DNA of 64,000 bases from Castellaniella sp049650445. Lineage in GTDB: Bacteria > Pseudomonadota > Gammaproteobacteria > Burkholderiales > Burkholderiaceae_B. Each line of letters starts with the position of its first letter. Positions within the stretch are counted from its first letter, which is position 1. The stretch lies in NCBI RefSeq assembly GCF_049650445.1, contig NZ_JBASAD010000017.1, forward strand, positions 136,113 through 200,112, given 5' to 3'. The translations under genes and the position numbers were made by a program. Below are positions 46,263 to 53,772 of this stretch, in pieces. Below the pieces are notes generated by a model that made no database searches, was not told where the DNA came from, and saw only the letters and a list, made by a program, of their open reading frames with translations.

Positions 46263-46829
46263 TTATCTATTGTTTGCGGAGTATTTGATTTGCACGGGCA
46301 TCCGGGCGAGTCGTCGATAAAGAATCTTATCGCCCAAGATGGGCCACCAATCGTATAGAAACATCTCCATAGGGCGCCATAAAGCCACCCATCCGCCAAT
46401 CTCCAGGCTATGGCGTAGCGTTGTCGCAAAACCGCCTACGCCGAGCAATTGAGATGTGGTCAAAGTCGTGGCAAGAAATGCCAAACCGATGATCAGGCTG
46501 ATGACGCCGCGTCGCAGGTGTAGTCGTAGTTTGCGCTGGACTTGGGTCGATCGGTGGGCGAAGTAGGCTCGGGTGGCATCACTCACCGCGTGATCGCTTC
46601 GGGCCAGAGGGGCTGCCTGATCCACATGGAGAACCAGTGCCAGTAGGGCTTTGGCAGGAAGCTCTCTCGCGCTTTCGACAATGTGCTCCGCCACATTGGG
46701 ATGCAAGTCTTGTTTGTATGGCGGAGCCGGGTCCATGAGATCGAACAGCTTGTTCAACTCTTGCAGGCGTACTTTGATGATGCTGGAGTTGGCAGGAATC
46801 GCTTCTATGCTGGTGTTTTGAGAATTCAT
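46263..46829 (-). CDS. Unrecognised two-TM membrane protein
   Basis: 188-residue protein I cannot assign to a family. Residues 1-100 are soluble and polar. They are followed by a basic stretch (RKLRLHLRR) and a hydrophobic helix at about 109-132 (GVISLIIGLAFLATTLTTSQ), a Gly-rich linker, and a second hydrophobic segment near 140-162. Both ends are predicted cytoplasmic. Codon use and base composition are less G+C-rich than in guaA, pointing to recent acquisition. It lies 87 bp downstream of the PhoD-like gene on the same strand, so the two may act together. Confidence 0.6.
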   Translation of the reverse strand: MNSQNTSIEAIPANSSIIKVRLQELNKLFDLMDPAPPYKQDLHPNVAEHIVESARELPAKALLALVLHVDQAAPLARSDHAVSDATRAYFAHRSTQVQRKLRLHLRRGVISLIIGLAFLATTLTTSQLLGVGGFATTLRHSLEIGGWVALWRPMEMFLYDWWPILGDKILYRRLARMPVQIKYSANNR

Positions 46830-46916
46830 GGGGTGCGGACCCTATCTTTAAGAAGCAGATAGCTCTCGGGAAATGAGATATGCGAACTCTAGACCGAACA
46901 GCGGACTTTACGAGAG

Positions 46917-48698
46917 TCATGCAACCGGTGGAACTGCGAGCAAGTGATTCGAGAAGCTGTTTTCGGTTTCACATCGCCAAGTCGCCCACAGCTTGCATCC
47001 CTCGGTCACGCCCATGTCCAGCTCCAAGGCCAGCCAGTTGCGCGCTGCCATGATGTGCTTGTCATACCCCGGGAAAGGCATCACCTCCGCTACATACTGC
47101 ACGTCGATGTTTTGCGGTTGCTTGGCGTTGGTGTTCAGCCAGGACAGGAACAGCCGCTCCATCACGCCCATGAGCGAGGGATGAACCACGGCCGACGAGG
47201 TGAATTGGTGGATCTGCGACCAGGTTTCTGAAGCAGGCAAGTCTTTCCGGTAGGCCGTGCCCCAGGCCGCGACGTGCACGTCGCCCGACACAAGAGACAC
47301 CCTGATCTTCTTGTCGCGCGCCAAGTGGGAAAACACTTCCAGAAGGCGCTTGCGCTCACCTTCGTGGTCATCGTGGGACCAGTGATCCTTCAGGTCGTCG
47401 GCATTGCTGTCCGTGACGTGGTCTTGCCCAAACTTGTCCATAAGCGACTCGGCCAGGGGCAGCTTCGGATGCACCACGGGGACCGAGGACATGAACAGCA
47501 GGTGCTGGCAGGCACTCTTGGGTTGTGCGTTCGCGTTGCCAGATTCCAGATTTCGGGTCCATTTCTTGATCTGGCTCCAGGTTTCCGAACCCATCACTTG
47601 CGCCCGTGAGCGCTCGGTGCGCAGATCAGCCGCCAAGATGGCCACTGGGCCGATGGAATAGGCGGAAGTGAATCCCGGTTGGCTATCTAGCAGGGGCAAC
47701 GCCAGCGAATCATTTGCGAGCACCTGGCTCCACGCGAAGGGCTTGAGCAAAGGGTCCTGGCGGGAAAAGCCCGCCGGCGTCGTGTCTTCCAGCTCGGGCA
47801 GGTCGTTCAGCGCATGCTGCATCTGAAATACCCAGAAGGCGCGTCGGGCGTGGCGGAACAACGTTTGAAAGAGCGGACTGTTCTGCATTTCGCAGCTGTA
47901 CGAGCCCCAGCCGTCGAAGATGTCGTGGTCGTCCCACATCATCACTGTGGGGATGGACGCCATCGCAGTACTCGCGTCCAGCGTGGCCGTAGGCGACGAC
48001 CAGGGCTTCCTCTCGCTGGGCAGCCACCGTTGCTTGTACAGCCCAAAGTAATAGGCCTCTATCTCGCGATCCAGCGCCTTGGTGATCTTGAAGTCCAGTT
48101 GCGCCTGCCGAGGCAGGGCCACCCACTGGCGCAATGCCTTGATGTCTTCCCAGATTGAGTCGAAGTAGATCTGGTCGCCTCCCATGAGCATGAGATGAAA
48201 GCGCTGCAAGCCTTTGTCGTGGATGCGCTTCTCATGCCACAGCTGCTCCTTGTCCAGCAGTTTGGTTTCGCCTACACCTTGTTTTCTGCGTAGCGTGCGG
48301 TCGTGGCTGTAGAGCAGGTCTTCCCACACCGCATCGGATGTGCGAACTAGCTTGCGCATCACTGCCGGATCGGAAAAACCGTTACAGGACACATAGGCCA
48401 TGCGCGGCGAGAAATCCTTGCCGGGCACCGTCATGCTCCAAGTCAGCCCGCCTGGAATGCCGTAACTCACCGTGCGCTCGTTCTTCAAGACTTTGCAGGA
48501 CAGGTCGTAGCGCAGATAGCGTTCGCCCTGGATGGCCATTAACTCCTTCGGCGTGGGGCAGGCCTTGCCATCCATCTGCATCGTCGGAACGGCAGCGCTT
48601 GCCTTGAGGCCCACCAGCGCACTCACCTTCCATACATCGCCTTTACCGATGCCGCGGAACGACAGCACCGGTCCGAGAAGAAGATCCTTTTCGTTCAT
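46917..48698 (-). CDS. PhoD-like metallophosphatase family protein
   Basis: 593-residue protein with the calcineurin-like PhoD fold signature: YVSCNG near residue 105, LMGGDQIYFDSIW, MMWDDHDIFDGWGSY with the metal-ligand Asp/His cluster, and VSGDVHVAAWGTA toward the C-terminus. About 90 N-terminal residues of unknown type precede the catalytic domain. No signal peptide or Tat motif is visible, so unlike classical PhoD it is probably cytoplasmic. Substrate unknown (phosphodiesters, phospholipids or nucleotides are possibilities). It is part of a possible minus-strand operon with an ACT-domain gene, a small ORF and a two-TM protein. Confidence 0.82.
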   Translation of the reverse strand: MNEKDLLLGPVLSFRGIGKGDVWKVSALVGLKASAAVPTMQMDGKACPTPKELMAIQGERYLRYDLSCKVLKNERTVSYGIPGGLTWSMTVPGKDFSPRMAYVSCNGFSDPAVMRKLVRTSDAVWEDLLYSHDRTLRRKQGVGETKLLDKEQLWHEKRIHDKGLQRFHLMLMGGDQIYFDSIWEDIKALRQWVALPRQAQLDFKITKALDREIEAYYFGLYKQRWLPSERKPWSSPTATLDASTAMASIPTVMMWDDHDIFDGWGSYSCEMQNSPLFQTLFRHARRAFWVFQMQHALNDLPELEDTTPAGFSRQDPLLKPFAWSQVLANDSLALPLLDSQPGFTSAYSIGPVAILAADLRTERSRAQVMGSETWSQIKKWTRNLESGNANAQPKSACQHLLFMSSVPVVHPKLPLAESLMDKFGQDHVTDSNADDLKDHWSHDDHEGERKRLLEVFSHLARDKKIRVSLVSGDVHVAAWGTAYRKDLPASETWSQIHQFTSSAVVHPSLMGVMERLFLSWLNTNAKQPQNIDVQYVAEVMPFPGYDKHIMAARNWLALELDMGVTEGCKLWATWRCETENSFSNHLLAVPPVA

Positions 48699-48709
48699 GT
48701 TCAGCCCCC

Positions 48710-48904
48710 TCAGGTATTCAGTTCTTTCACCACCACTTTGACGATCCGAGCGCGAGATACTGCCCTGCGCGCCACCAGCGCCGCCTCACCAGTCTGTTGC
48801 AGCCATTCAAAGAACCGTTGACTGGCGTGTCGCGTCTGAGCAATGGGATCGGCGTGACACGGACCGCGTGCGGCCCACGGGTGTGCATACTCAAAACAGA
48901 GCAT
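48710..48904 (-). CDS. Small basic hypothetical ORF
   Basis: 64-codon ORF starting at an ATG inside the end of the ACT-domain gene (14-nt overlap) and stopping 11 bp before the PhoD-like gene. The product is Ala/Arg-rich with a possible amphipathic helix (FFEWLQQTGEAALVARRAV). No family is recognised. Its position between two likely real genes with tight spacing is the only support; it may be a spurious ORF or the tail of an eroded gene. Confidence 0.3.
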   Translation of the reverse strand: MLCFEYAHPWAARGPCHADPIAQTRHASQRFFEWLQQTGEAALVARRAVSRARIVKVVVKELNT

Positions 48905-49274
48905 GACCCGCATTCTCCAGCAGACCACGCGCTTTTTTCAGGTCACTCGATTTCACAAGCATGTGGTCTCCATCGAAGGTGGAAACCACAAAAATCCCGA
49001 TGCCGTTGGTTGATAAAGGCTCGATCACGGAGAGCACGACGCCGGTTTCATCAAAGGCAAACGGGCCTTGAAACTTGAAGCATGACCAACCGCCATCCGA
49101 TTGCACATCTTGCGGGATGCGATCTTGCAGGCAGACGATGGAAAGCTCGTCGTCGGTACGGCTGATGCTGGCGAATCCGCCCCCATCGGCCCACGCCGGA
49201 ACAGGATCGGAAGAGGGTAGACGGGCCACCCCATATGCACCGCTCAACAGCCGTAATTTGACGTGAGACGTCAT
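48891..49274 (-). CDS. ACT-domain protein (COG3603-like)
   Basis: Small protein of 127 residues with two ACT-like halves. The N-terminal half runs around LRLLSGAYGVARLP and ends in DELSIVC; the second half has FAFDETGVVLSVIEPLSTNGIGIFVVSTFDGDHMLVK, the ligand-binding ACT pattern. Homologues resemble amino-acid-sensing proteins with tandem ACT domains. No catalytic domain is attached. It is the first gene of the minus-strand group leading to the PhoD-like gene. Confidence 0.8.
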   Translation of the reverse strand: MTSHVKLRLLSGAYGVARLPSSDPVPAWADGGGFASISRTDDELSIVCLQDRIPQDVQSDGGWSCFKFQGPFAFDETGVVLSVIEPLSTNGIGIFVVSTFDGDHMLVKSSDLKKARGLLENAGHALF

Positions 49275-49475
49275 TTGAGTTTACTTCCCTGACAAAATCG
49301 AAATGGTGTTGTGCCATGAACAAAGGCCGTCTGTCCCTCCCGACAAGGCCGGCCCTTTGATTCCGGCTTGAAACTGCTCTGCTTGGACGGTTTTTTCGTC
49401 AGTGGCCGTCCGGTTTGGGGATTTCAGAAGCAAGTCCTGGTGCCGGCAAGGGGATCTTACCGCTTCAATTCCGAC
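49275..49475. other. Intergenic region between divergent ACT and ArsR genes
   Basis: No coding similarity seen. It should hold the promoter for the ACT gene on the minus strand; I could not assign its hexamers. Confidence 0.4.
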
Positions 49476-49505
49476 TTGACTGATACATATCTGATTGGTT
49501 ATCAT
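49476..49505 (+). promoter_or_regulatory. Sigma-70-type promoter of the ArsR-SRPBCC-VOC operon
   Basis: TTGACT (49476-49481), an 18-bp spacer, then TATCAT (49500-49505). The -10 region overlaps direct repeats likely to be the regulator's own operator. Confidence 0.6.
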
Positions 49506-49521
49506 ATATCTAAATGGTTAT
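49487..49521. promoter_or_regulatory. Direct repeats over the -10 region, probable ArsR operator
   Basis: ATATCTGATTGGTTAT (49487-49502) and ATATCTAAATGGTTAT (49506-49521) agree at 14 of 16 positions and are 19 bp apart, about two helical turns. They cover the -10 hexamer and predicted transcription start, an ideal place for autorepression. Confidence 0.55.
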
Positions 49522-49540
49522 GAATTTGGATAGTGGGACA

Positions 49541-49861
49541 GTGAACACTCAGGACGCACTGTTTAGAACGCTTGCCGATCCGACGCGCCGGGCGATCTTC
49601 GAACGGCTGTGCCGCGAGGGCGAGCAGACGGTCGGGGCACTGACGGCCCGGGCAGGGGTCTCGCAGCCGGCGGTGTCGAAGCATCTCGGCATTCTGAAGC
49701 AGGCCGGGCTGGTGCGAGACCGTCATGCAGGGCGACAGACGCACTACAGTGCGCAACTCGGCGCCCTTGCCCCGCTGATCGACTGGACAAACCAGATGAC
49801 AAGCTTCTGGCAAGGCAGGTTTGACGACCTCGAAGACCTGCTCAATCGGATGGATCAATGA
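49541..49861 (+). CDS. ArsR/SdpR-type winged-helix regulator
   Basis: Small DNA-binding repressor. Winged-helix features: LADPTRRAIFERLCREGEQ, ALTARAGVSQPAVSKHLGIL with the recognition helix, and wing DRHAGRQTHYS. No metal-binding CxC motif, so it is of the SdpR/ArsR type paired with SRPBCC proteins rather than a metal sensor. The frame permits an ATG at 49514, but that codon lies inside the operator repeats and at the predicted transcription start. A GTG at 49541 (106 residues, VNTQDALFRTLADP) matches typical homologue N-termini. It overlaps the SRPBCC gene by 4 nt. Confidence 0.88.
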   Translation: MNTQDALFRTLADPTRRAIFERLCREGEQTVGALTARAGVSQPAVSKHLGILKQAGLVRDRHAGRQTHYSAQLGALAPLIDWTNQMTSFWQGRFDDLEDLLNRMDQ

Positions 49862-50289
49862 ACGACATATCGACCAAGACACGCTCCGTCGTTGTTGAGC
49901 GCGAAATTGCCCATCCACCAGAAAAAATCTGGCGGGCGCTCACCCGGCCTCATCTGATCGAAGAATGGCTCATGAAAAATGATTTCAGTCCGGTCGTGGG
50001 CCACCGTTTCAACCTTCGCGGCGCTTGGGGAGGCGTGCTGGACTGCGAAGTGCTCGTCGTCGATCCGAACACAACTTTGTCCTATACGTGGAACTTCACG
50101 CACGACGATCCCGCCTTCGATCTGAAGAGTGTCGTGACCTTCACGCTCGAACCCACGAGCATAGGAACCCGCCTGCGTATGGAGCAATCGGGCTTCCGGC
50201 CCGATCAAAAGCGGGCATTCGGCGGCGCGCAGGCCGGGTGGCAGAATTTCTTCGAGAAGCTGGAGCAGGTCTTGCCCCAAACCGATTAA
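49858..50289 (+). CDS. SRPBCC (AHSA1-like) protein
   Basis: Hydrophobic-ligand-binding START/Bet v 1 fold protein of 143 residues. It shows the AHSA1-type opening VVEREIAHPPEKIWRALTRP, EEWLMKNDF, the strand region LSYTWNF, and the C-terminal helix AGWQNFFEKLEQVL. It is commonly encoded directly after an ArsR gene, as here with an ATGA overlap; ligand unknown. Confidence 0.88.
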   Translation: MNDISTKTRSVVVEREIAHPPEKIWRALTRPHLIEEWLMKNDFSPVVGHRFNLRGAWGGVLDCEVLVVDPNTTLSYTWNFTHDDPAFDLKSVVTFTLEPTSIGTRLRMEQSGFRPDQKRAFGGAQAGWQNFFEKLEQVLPQTD

Positions 50290-50369
50290 AGAACCATCCG
50301 TACGATTCCAAACGATGCGTCTGTTGCCCTGGGCGCAACCTCACCACGCAAATAGCAAAGGAAGCACTC

Positions 50370-50762
50370 ATGAAGATCAAATTGACCAGCGTGTATGTCG
50401 ATGACCAAGAGAAGGCTTTGCACTTCTACACGCAGATTCTGGACTTCACCAAGAAGGCAGACTTCAGCAACGGATCGTTTCGTTGGCTGACGGTGGTTTC
50501 ACCCGACGAGCCGGATGGGACTGAGCTGCAACTCGCACTCAATGACAATCCGGCGGGCAATGCCTACCAGCAAGCTATCTTCCAGCAGGGTCAGCCTGCG
50601 GTCAATTTCTACACCGATGACGTCAAGGCTGACTATGAGCGCATCAAAGCGCGTGGCGGCAATTTCACCATGGCACCGACCGAGGTGACCGGCTCGACAA
50701 TCGCCCAGTTGCATGACACCTGCGGCAACATCATCCAGATCACCCAGTTGGCGCGTTGGTAA
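50370..50762 (+). CDS. VOC-family protein (glyoxalase/bleomycin-resistance fold)
   Basis: 130-residue vicinal-oxygen-chelate domain protein. It shows the two-module pattern SVYVDDQEKALHFYTQILDF and FYTDDVKADYERIKARGGNF, and ends DTCGNIIQITQ with the metal-ligand region. It has a GGAAG ribosome-binding site and lies 80 bp after the SRPBCC gene, completing an ArsR-SRPBCC-VOC cassette. Enzymatic role not predictable. Confidence 0.87.
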   Translation: MKIKLTSVYVDDQEKALHFYTQILDFTKKADFSNGSFRWLTVVSPDEPDGTELQLALNDNPAGNAYQQAIFQQGQPAVNFYTDDVKADYERIKARGGNFTMAPTEVTGSTIAQLHDTCGNIIQITQLARW

Positions 50763-50775
50763 CCACGGAATCGAA

Positions 50776-50976
50776 GTGCTTGAAGTCCGGGATGTCGTCG
50801 TCCAGCGCCTCAAACAAGAGGTGCCGGGACAGCTAGGCCAGTTGACCCGCCGAATGGCCGATGCCGGGATCAACATTGAAGTGCTCTACAGCGACCACGA
50901 TCATCAACTCGTGCTTGTCGTTGATCAGCCTGAAGAAGCGCGTGTTGTTTCTGCCAAATGGGCAGATGACACATAA
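50776..50976 (+). CDS. ACT-domain protein, probably 5'-truncated
   Basis: The frame reads as one ACT domain: RDVVVQRLKQEVPGQLGQL, then MADAGINIEVLYSDHDHQL and LVVDQPEEARVV. The only start in position is a GTG at 50776, 14 bp after the VOC stop, giving 66 residues. The similarity seems to begin a few codons further upstream (GIEVLEV), so the original N-terminus may have been lost at the junction with the VOC gene. Confidence 0.5.
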   Translation: MLEVRDVVVQRLKQEVPGQLGQLTRRMADAGINIEVLYSDHDHQLVLVVDQPEEARVVSAKWADDT

Positions 50977-51182
50977 AACAACCCGGACGCGCAGGTAGCA
51001 ATTGCCGGATCGCCGCTCGGTTGAGTGCCTGCATAAGGAGGATAAAATCGGGCGTTCGTTGTTCAATCGGTGATTGACCATGCCGCAGTGCCATCTCAAC
51101 AACAAGAATGATGCGTTTCCCGCACCAGATGCATGAACGCCATACTGGAACAGTTCGCAAGAGCGGAAAGGTTTCCTGATCC

Positions 51183-51376
51183 ATGAATGCGACCGTTATC
51201 CTGGGCATGCTCTGCGTGCACCTGATGTGCTTTTGCCTGATGTTCCTGCTGATCAGTGTCCGGCTGAATGGCAGGAAAATGGGTACGGACGTCTTTGCCG
51301 CCGGTCACCTTCTGCTCGGCCTGGCTTATTTCCTGCAGTTGATGGGAGGTGCGCCCGGCTGGGGGGTGAGGAGTTT
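51183..51376 (+). pseudogene. Remnant of a membrane-anchored GGDEF (diguanylate cyclase) gene with internal deletion
   Basis: The first ~60 codons (51183-51360) encode two hydrophobic helices (LGMLCVHLMCFCLMFLLISVRL, split by normal turns, and GHLLLGLAYFLQLMGG) like the N-terminus of membrane GGDEF proteins. Immediately after, in a different frame, GCCCGGCTGGGGGGTGAGGA continues into TTT and reads ARLGGEEF, the GGDEF active-site signature (51353-51376). The intervening ~200 or more codons are absent and similarity ends after GGEEF. The gene is dead. Confidence 0.5.
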
Positions 51377-51494
51377 GAGGCGACCTTCTCGATGAGATCA
51401 CTGATTTTGCTTTTAGGAAATCTCATGCAATATGGAGGCTTTGGCGCGGCCACGAACCGTGGGCGCCAGTTTTCCAAGACGACTGGACGATGGA

Positions 51495-52085
51495 ATGAAT
51501 CCAATGTTTGACTTGAATGCTTCCGGCCCAGGCGGCGGGATCGAGGTGCGGGATGCGACCCCGGAGGATGTCGCAGCCATCCAGCGCATCTACGCGCATC
51601 ATGTGCTCAACGGCATCGCGACCTTCGAAGAAATTCCTCCCTCGGTCGATGAGATGTCAGACCGGCGCGCCGCCGTCTTGCAGGGCGGGCTGCCGTACCT
51701 GGTGGCGCAGGTAAGCGGCAAGGTGGTGGGCTATTGCTATGCGACCGCCTATCGTCCGCGCCCCGCCTATCAGTACACCATCGAAAACTCCGTCTACGTC
51801 GAAGACGGCATGGACGGCAGAGGGGTGGGCAGCACGCTCTTGCGTGCGCTGATTGCGCGGTGTGAGCAGGGGCCGTGGCGTCAGATGGTCGCGGTGATCG
51901 GCGATCGTGCGAATACCAGTTCGATCATCCTGCACCAGAACTGCGGGTTCCGCCATGTCGGGATTCTGACCGGAGTCGGCTTCAAGCTGGGCCAGTGGGT
52001 GGATACGGTGCTGATGCAGCGCGCCCTGAGTGGCGGCACCGAGACGCTGCCGATGGCCGGGCAGTCGAAGACCGGCGCGCGCTAG
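51495..52085 (+). CDS. GNAT acetyltransferase, phosphinothricin-acetyltransferase-like
   Basis: Acetyl-CoA-dependent N-acetyltransferase of 196 residues. Family motifs: IEVRDATPEDVAAIQRIYAHHVLNG, FEEIPPS, VVGYCYATAYRPRPAYQYTIENSVYV, the acetyl-CoA loop GRGVGSTLLRALI, and NTSSIILHQNCGFRHVG. This spacing is that of Pat/Bar-type and methionine-sulfoximine acetyltransferases. Start ATG at 51495; another ATG lies three codons later. Confidence 0.9.
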   Translation: MNPMFDLNASGPGGGIEVRDATPEDVAAIQRIYAHHVLNGIATFEEIPPSVDEMSDRRAAVLQGGLPYLVAQVSGKVVGYCYATAYRPRPAYQYTIENSVYVEDGMDGRGVGSTLLRALIARCEQGPWRQMVAVIGDRANTSSIILHQNCGFRHVGILTGVGFKLGQWVDTVLMQRALSGGTETLPMAGQSKTGAR

Positions 52086-52297
52086 GGGCTCTTTCAGGGG
52101 CGTGCCGTCCCAGGACGGAAAGCGTCCTGCAAGCGCGGCAGCAACGCGGCAGGCTCTGTGCGACTCACGCACACTTCGGGCGTGCCGTGTCAGTCCGCGC
52201 AACGCTGGATGGCCCGGGCCACCAGCGTGTCCAGGTCGGCATCTTTCAGTCGGGGTTTCTGACCGGGCCGTGGGTTCCAGCCCCCGTGCCGGCGGGC

Positions 52298-53686
52298 TCA
52301 GAATTCCTCCAGAAACCGCATGCGGAACCGGCGCCCCTTGATCGGGCTATTGGCAATCCGTGCAAACGCCTGCCTGGCGATCTGGCGGTCCAGCGCGACG
52401 TATGCGCGGAACTCGGTGATGTTGATCTTGCCGACCTGTTCGAACGTCAGGCCGCCGTCGCCGGTCAGGGCGCCCAGCAGATCGCCGGGGCGCAGCTTGT
52501 CTTTCTTGCCGCCCTGGATGCACAAGGTGATCATGGGCGTGCGCAGGGGGTGACCCGATTGGGGGCGCAGCGACTTGAGATCAGCCCATTTCAGCGCAGT
52601 GCCCTGGTACTGCTGTACCATGTCGGCCCAGCGCATTTCCTCGGGTGTGCACAGGCTCAGCGCCAGCCCTTTCTGCTCACCCCGGCCGCTGCGGCCGATG
52701 CGGTGCACGTGGACCTCGGTGTCCCGGGTCACATCGACATTGATCACGGCGCCCAGGTGCTGGATGTCCAGACCGCGCGCAGCGACGTCGGTGGCAACCA
52801 GGACGGTGCAGCTCTGGTTGGCGAACTGGATCAGGATCTCGTCGCGTTCCCGCTGTTCCAGATCGCCGTGGATCGCCTGGGCACTGATGCCCTCGAACTG
52901 CAGACGCTCGACCAGGTCATGGCTGCGGATCTTGGTGTTGCAGAAGGCCAGCGTAGAGACCGGGCGAAAGTGGTTCAGCAACCTGACCACGGCGTCCAGC
53001 CTTTCGGCCTCGTCGATTTCGTAGAAGATCTGTTCGATGCGGTCGGCGTCGTGCAGGACTTCGACTTTGACCTCGGCCGGATCGCGCAGAAAGCGGGCGC
53101 TGAGCTTGCGGATGTTGTCGGGGTAGGTGGCCGAGAACAGCAGGGTCTGGCGCTGGGTCGGGCAGTGCGCGGCGATGGCGACGATGTCGTCGTAGAAACC
53201 CATGTCCACCATGCGGTCGGCCTCGTCCAGCACCAGGGTGTTCAGGCCGGACAGATCCAGGCTGCCGCGTTCCAGGTGGTCCTGGATGCGGCCGGGCGTG
53301 CCCACCACCAGATGAGCGCCGCGCCCCAGCGATTCAGCCTGGGGGCGCGCGGCGGTACCGCCGCACAGCGTCAGCAGTTTGACGTTGGGAATCAGGCGGG
53401 CCAGCCGGCGCAATTCCTGGGCGACCTGGTTTGCCAGTTCGCGGGTCGGACAGACCACCAGGGCCTGCGGAATCAAACGATCGGTATTCAGCTTCTGCAG
53501 CACGCCCAGGCCGAAGGCGGCTGTTTTGCCGCTGCCGGTCTTGGCCTGTGCGATCAGGTCGCGGCCCGCCAGGATCAGCGGCAGGCTTTGCGCCTGGATG
53601 GGCGTCATGTGTTCGAAGCCCAGGCCTTGCAGATTGTCCAGCAGGGCGGGCAGAAGGGGCAGGGAGGAAAAGGCCGTGTCGGTCAC
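52298..53686 (-). CDS. dbpA: ATP-dependent RNA helicase DbpA
   Basis: DEAD-box helicase of 462 residues that remodels 23S rRNA during 50S assembly. Q motif GFEHMTPIQAQ, motif I AKTGSGKT, motif II DEAD, motif III SAT, motif VI HRIGRSGR, and a C-terminal DbpA RNA-binding domain (KLRPGDLLGALTGDGGL; INITEFRAYVALDRQIA) that recognises helix 92. Divergent from the thioesterase gene. Confidence 0.94.
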   Translation of the reverse strand: MTDTAFSSLPLLPALLDNLQGLGFEHMTPIQAQSLPLILAGRDLIAQAKTGSGKTAAFGLGVLQKLNTDRLIPQALVVCPTRELANQVAQELRRLARLIPNVKLLTLCGGTAARPQAESLGRGAHLVVGTPGRIQDHLERGSLDLSGLNTLVLDEADRMVDMGFYDDIVAIAAHCPTQRQTLLFSATYPDNIRKLSARFLRDPAEVKVEVLHDADRIEQIFYEIDEAERLDAVVRLLNHFRPVSTLAFCNTKIRSHDLVERLQFEGISAQAIHGDLEQRERDEILIQFANQSCTVLVATDVAARGLDIQHLGAVINVDVTRDTEVHVHRIGRSGRGEQKGLALSLCTPEEMRWADMVQQYQGTALKWADLKSLRPQSGHPLRTPMITLCIQGGKKDKLRPGDLLGALTGDGGLTFEQVGKINITEFRAYVALDRQIARQAFARIANSPIKGRRFRMRFLEEF

Positions 53687-53772
53687 GATAGGACGGTTTG
53701 TAGAACCGTAAAAGATTGAATGACCGTCAGTGTATGCTTTTGCCGCATTCAGTGAACGCTATACTCTTGCGC

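Noticed and set aside
52200..52300. Short in-frame coding-like extension after the dbpA stop (ending VARAIQRCAD)
   Set aside because: DbpA already has its complete C-terminal domain; the extra 35 codons match no known tail and contain a perfect inverted repeat that explains the pattern.
51875..53719. 614-codon plus-strand ORF opposite dbpA
   Set aside because: DbpA on the minus strand has all helicase motifs; the opposite frame has none.
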